DNA from: Cytophagales bacterium
GTDB taxonomy: Bacteria; Bacteroidota; Bacteroidia; Cytophagales; Cyclobacteriaceae
Assembly (NCBI GenBank): GCA_003454975.1
Contig: DMST01000105.1
Location: 1,220 to 8,873, forward strand
Direction: 5' to 3'
Length of the DNA: 7,654 bases
Part shown: positions 6,601 through 7,654 of the stretch, in pieces
Layout of the letters: each line of letters starts with the position of its first letter
How positions within the stretch are numbered: position 1 is the stretch's first letter
Notes under the pieces: model-generated
Seen by the model: the letters and a program-made list of their open reading frames with translations, nothing else
Told to the model about the DNA's origin: nothing
The model's database searches: none
Program-made: the position numbers and the translations under genes

Positions 6601-7654
6601 ACTCACCCTTTCGGCAAGTGACGGCTCAGATAGCGCTTCGTATCATTGGGGTGTCACGGTGGAAGCCGTGAACGACGCTCCTATCTTTGTTCTTTCGGAG
6701 CCTTTTCTTTCATTTGAACCCTATCAAGATACGCCGAAAGAGGTAACGGCTCTCCTCACCCAGCCCATCAATGAGGCTGATCAGAACGTCATCTTCTCAC
6801 TAAGCGGAGACGACGGCATTGCCGAAATCATCTTGGATTCGTTGGCGGGCTCCATGACTGTGGCCATCAGACCAGGGGTAGTGGGTACGGATACCGTACT
6901 ACTGACCGCAGACGATCAACAAATGGAGAATAATCTATATTCCCAAATTCTGGTCATTTCCGTATCAGGTAATCAGGCACCTATCGTATCCGGCTCTCTG
7001 GATTCCCTTATCCTTCAGGAAGATGATGCCCCTATCCAAGTATCCACAAAAGAACTGTTTACTGATCCGGACGGAGACTCCTTGTCATATTTTGTTACGA
7101 GTTCGAACCCAGAAGTAACGGCAGTTTGGTCTACCGACTCCATTGAGGTAGCTGCAATGGCCAATTATTTTGGAAAACCAATCTTGACGCTTATAGCTAC
7201 CGATGGCAAGGACACCACTTCGTATGATTGGAGGATCACGGTGGAGGCCGTGAACGATGCTCCCACATTTTTCCTTTCTGAGCCCTACATTTCGTTTGAC
7301 CAAGATCAAAATACACCCAAAGAGGTAACAGTTCTCCTCACCCAGCCCAGCAATGAGATTGATCAGACCGTTATCTTTTCATTGAGCGGGGACGATGGCA
7401 TTGCCAACATCACTCTAGATTCGTTGGCGGGCACGCTACAAGTAGCTAAAATTCTGGGAATGGTAGGGACAGATACGGTAATTCTGACTGCCAACGATCA
7501 ACAAGCAGAAGACAATCTGCATTCAGAGTCCCTGATCATCTCTGTAACGGGCAACCGGGCACCGATTGTATCCGGCAGACTAGATTCACTCTTTCTGATG
7601 GAAGATGATGCTCCCATTCAAGTATCAACGATGGGACTCTTTACCGACCCCGAC
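3572..7654 (+). CDS. giant exported surface protein: signal peptide, Big_5-like domain, FG-GAP/VCBS beta-propeller, tandem cadherin-like repeats; C-terminus off window
   Basis: The frame is open from ATG 3572 to the right edge, 1361 codons without a stop. Domain order: a Sec signal peptide (about 1-24); a Ser/Pro/Asn-rich linker (25-79); an Ig-like domain resembling Big_5 (about 80-177, starting VTGFFPANGAVLSP); seven FG-GAP/VCBS repeats with Asp-rich loops such as DLDKDGDLDL (209-545); and from residue 550 tandem cadherin-like supermodules of about 194 residues. Each supermodule has an A domain (DPDGD ... ATDG ... VNDAP) followed by a B domain (LLTQPxNExDQxVxFSLSGDDG). The Asp-rich loops suggest calcium binding. 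Families of this architecture are adhesins, gliding or matrix proteins, or polymer-binding proteins at the cell surface. No enzyme domain is visible. In Bacteroidota such proteins usually end in a type IX secretion or gliding-motility sorting domain; that end lies beyond the window, so the export route is inference. The start is supported by the signal peptide beginning at once after it. The ligand is unknown. Confidence 0.93.
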   Translation, partial: MYNLQLRLIIIGILLYVLPQSTLGQSFQKDLRNTFIADLPSPSVVVVEKGSIPNNDHEPKAVEPGLNHSRSVSPNSTPKVTGFFPANGAVLSPGNNSISLQFSEILDTATVAEGIWVTGNKQGRIPGTWDLSVPDSVVFIPTEGILAHQSVTVTIHHSLRSAIGVQVAGYTLHYHTVPSPLSAPWSPVYEPLPLRSFSSNYATEFLPADLDKDGDLDLVGYTSEPSNQLVAFYNRGGGNFGDMTRLDTENLSNFAITDFNYDGYPDLVVASGERLVKHQNNGNNRFSKIEYIDFGQRIHDVNTEGDLNNDGYNDYVITTNSRSRGTFIYDGKQKTTRNLVTTGSTFDPDEMAFPRQFNTNGRLDIITPAIAMYSANRLTNGLPVYQKKSIESNFNSWAIHPADYDQDGDMDLFYFKHKQWTTTEVLHVLENNGKGIFTPKALGEGGNYGLIRMTVGDIDSDGDLDVIGTGYNSNLMLEVFVFRNMGEGQPFQYQVIEGIDGLQGSALSLEVGDVDEDGDTDIIFGYVYFQNYFNRQAKFRVYTSSQAGANQAPVANFTLDTLVRLEDTPFDTVSIVDLFDDPDGDVLTLQVSSANPLVSAQLDTLNEVLVIGSSADFFGSATLTVSATDGTDATSAEMIVEVAPVNDPPTFTLSDSTIIFERGQNGTQEVTVLLTQPDNESDQKVLFSLRDDDGIANLVLDQLTGTLQVTRIQGKVGIDTVLLVANDQQYENNLYSQALIITVTANQPPILSNLLDPFTLQEDDDPVRVSIAGLFMDPEGDTLTYSVDSSEPAVTAFWSNDSVVVSLAADYFGETNLLLSATDGINTVSLDWPVTVTPVNDLPSFILSDTQLFLGAEQDSAKEVTALLTQPSNEADQEVIFSLTGNQGIVRILLDSLTGTLQIDRIQGVWGTDTVLLTANDQQAENNLYSQSLIISVSDNAPPIISGQLDSLILQEDDAPIQVSTKGLFTDPDGDSLSYFVSSSNSEVTAVWSTDSIEVATQANYFGSAVLTLSASDGSDSASYHWGVTVEAVNDAPIFVLSEPFLSFEPYQDTPKEVTALLTQPINEADQNVIFSLSGDDGIAEIILDSLAGSMTVAIRPGVVGTDTVLLTADDQQMENNLYSQILVISVSGNQAPIVSGSLDSLILQEDDAPIQVSTKELFTDPDGDSLSYFVTSSNPEVTAVWSTDSIEVAAMANYFGKPILTLIATDGKDTTSYDWRITVEAVNDAPTFFLSEPYISFDQDQNTPKEVTVLLTQPSNEIDQTVIFSLSGDDGIANITLDSLAGTLQVAKILGMVGTDTVILTANDQQAEDNLHSESLIISVTGNRAPIVSGRLDSLFLMEDDAPIQVSTMGLFTDPD
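4196..5206 (+). other. seven FG-GAP/VCBS repeats, predicted seven-bladed beta-propeller
   Basis: Calcium-loop motifs of the form DxDxDGxxD begin near residues 209 (DLDKDGDLD), 258 (DFNYDGYPD), 306 (DLNNDGYND), 357 (FNTNGRLD), 403 (DYDQDGDMD), 457 (DIDSDGDLD) and 513 (DVDEDGDTD). They are spaced 46-56 residues, the usual blade size, and each is followed by a hydrophobic strand such as LVGYT or VIGTG. Seven copies is the number needed to close an integrin-alpha-type propeller. The fourth copy is degenerate: it lacks the first two Asp residues and probably binds no calcium. Such propellers commonly mediate protein or glycan binding. Confidence 0.85.
5219..7654 (+). repeat. in-frame tandem repeats, 582-bp (194-residue) two-domain unit, four full copies and a partial fifth
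   Basis: Units begin at 5219, 5807, 6389, 6971 and 7553 (residues 550, 746, 940, 1134, 1328), so lengths are 588, 582, 582 and 582 bp, with the fifth cut by the window edge. The extra two codons are in the first A domain. Anchors repeat exactly 582 bp apart: the codon for Q in the TQP motif at 5597, 6179, 6761 and 7343, and the V of VNDxP at 5504, 6086, 6668 and 7250. Each unit has an A domain of about 100 residues (EDDxPIxVST, FTDPDGDxLxY, ANYFG, LxLxATDG, VNDAP) and a B domain of about 95 residues (PKEVTxLLTQP, NExDQ, DDGIA, LDSLAGT, GTDTVLLTANDQQ, ENNLYS). Domain A resembles bacterial cadherin-like domains. Domain B resembles the NExxQTVxF type of Ig-like/cadherin-like domain often alternating with it. 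Copies 3 and 4 are the most alike at DNA level; copy 1 is the most divergent. Confidence 0.93.

Noticed and set aside
5164..7309. Minus-strand reading frames of 62-147 codons within the repeat array
   Set aside because: The 5164-5607 and 6001-6189 frames share a similar opening (GWVRR-VTS) only because they are antisense to the same repeat unit. The sense frame is open and well-motifed.
5219..7654. The tandem repeats as a CRISPR or satellite-type array
   Set aside because: The unit is 582 bp, in frame, coding and diverged between copies; it is a protein domain repeat.

Overview
The window most likely comes from a Bacteroidota genome, probably Cytophagia or Saprospiria; the class is a guess. 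The evidence is the gene set (a RetSat/CrtISO-like flavoprotein, a DEFD-type RNA helicase paired with a cold-shock protein, and a giant surface protein mixing FG-GAP and cadherin-like repeats), A/T-rich start regions mostly lacking Shine-Dalgarno sites, and octamers matching the Bacteroidota -7 consensus TAnnTTTG in the divergent intergenic region.

Layout. Positions 1-1455 (minus) hold a FAD/NAD(P)-binding oxidoreductase of the phytoene desaturase / retinol saturase superfamily, open at the left edge and lacking its C-terminus. A 177-bp gap follows, containing a clear rho-independent terminator (1574-1605) for the next unit. Positions 1633-3107 (minus) hold a two-gene cold-response unit: a DEAD-box-type RNA helicase, then 26 bp later a 64-residue cold-shock-domain RNA chaperone. 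Positions 3108-3571 are a 464-bp divergent intergenic region with no convincing gene. It carries a striking set of three mutually complementary segments directly in front of the helicase start, candidate promoters on each strand and a dyad. From 3572 to the right edge (plus) runs a single very long open reading frame, 1361 codons with no stop. It encodes an exported protein with a signal peptide, a Big_5-like Ig domain, a seven-repeat FG-GAP/VCBS beta-propeller, and tandem two-domain cadherin-like supermodules.

How the genes fit together. The helicase and cold-shock protein plausibly act together as an RNA unwinding/chaperone pair during cold adaptation. The structured leader in front of the helicase suggests post-transcriptional control. 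The large plus-strand protein appears unrelated: it looks like a cell-surface or secreted adhesin/matrix protein. Its 194-residue (582-bp) repeat unit is perfectly in phase from the first B domain onward, and the third and fourth copies are close to identical, which points to recent growth by duplication. No RNA genes, insertion sequences or CRISPR arrays were seen. The features most worth following up are the three-element leader of the helicase and the repeat architecture of the giant protein.
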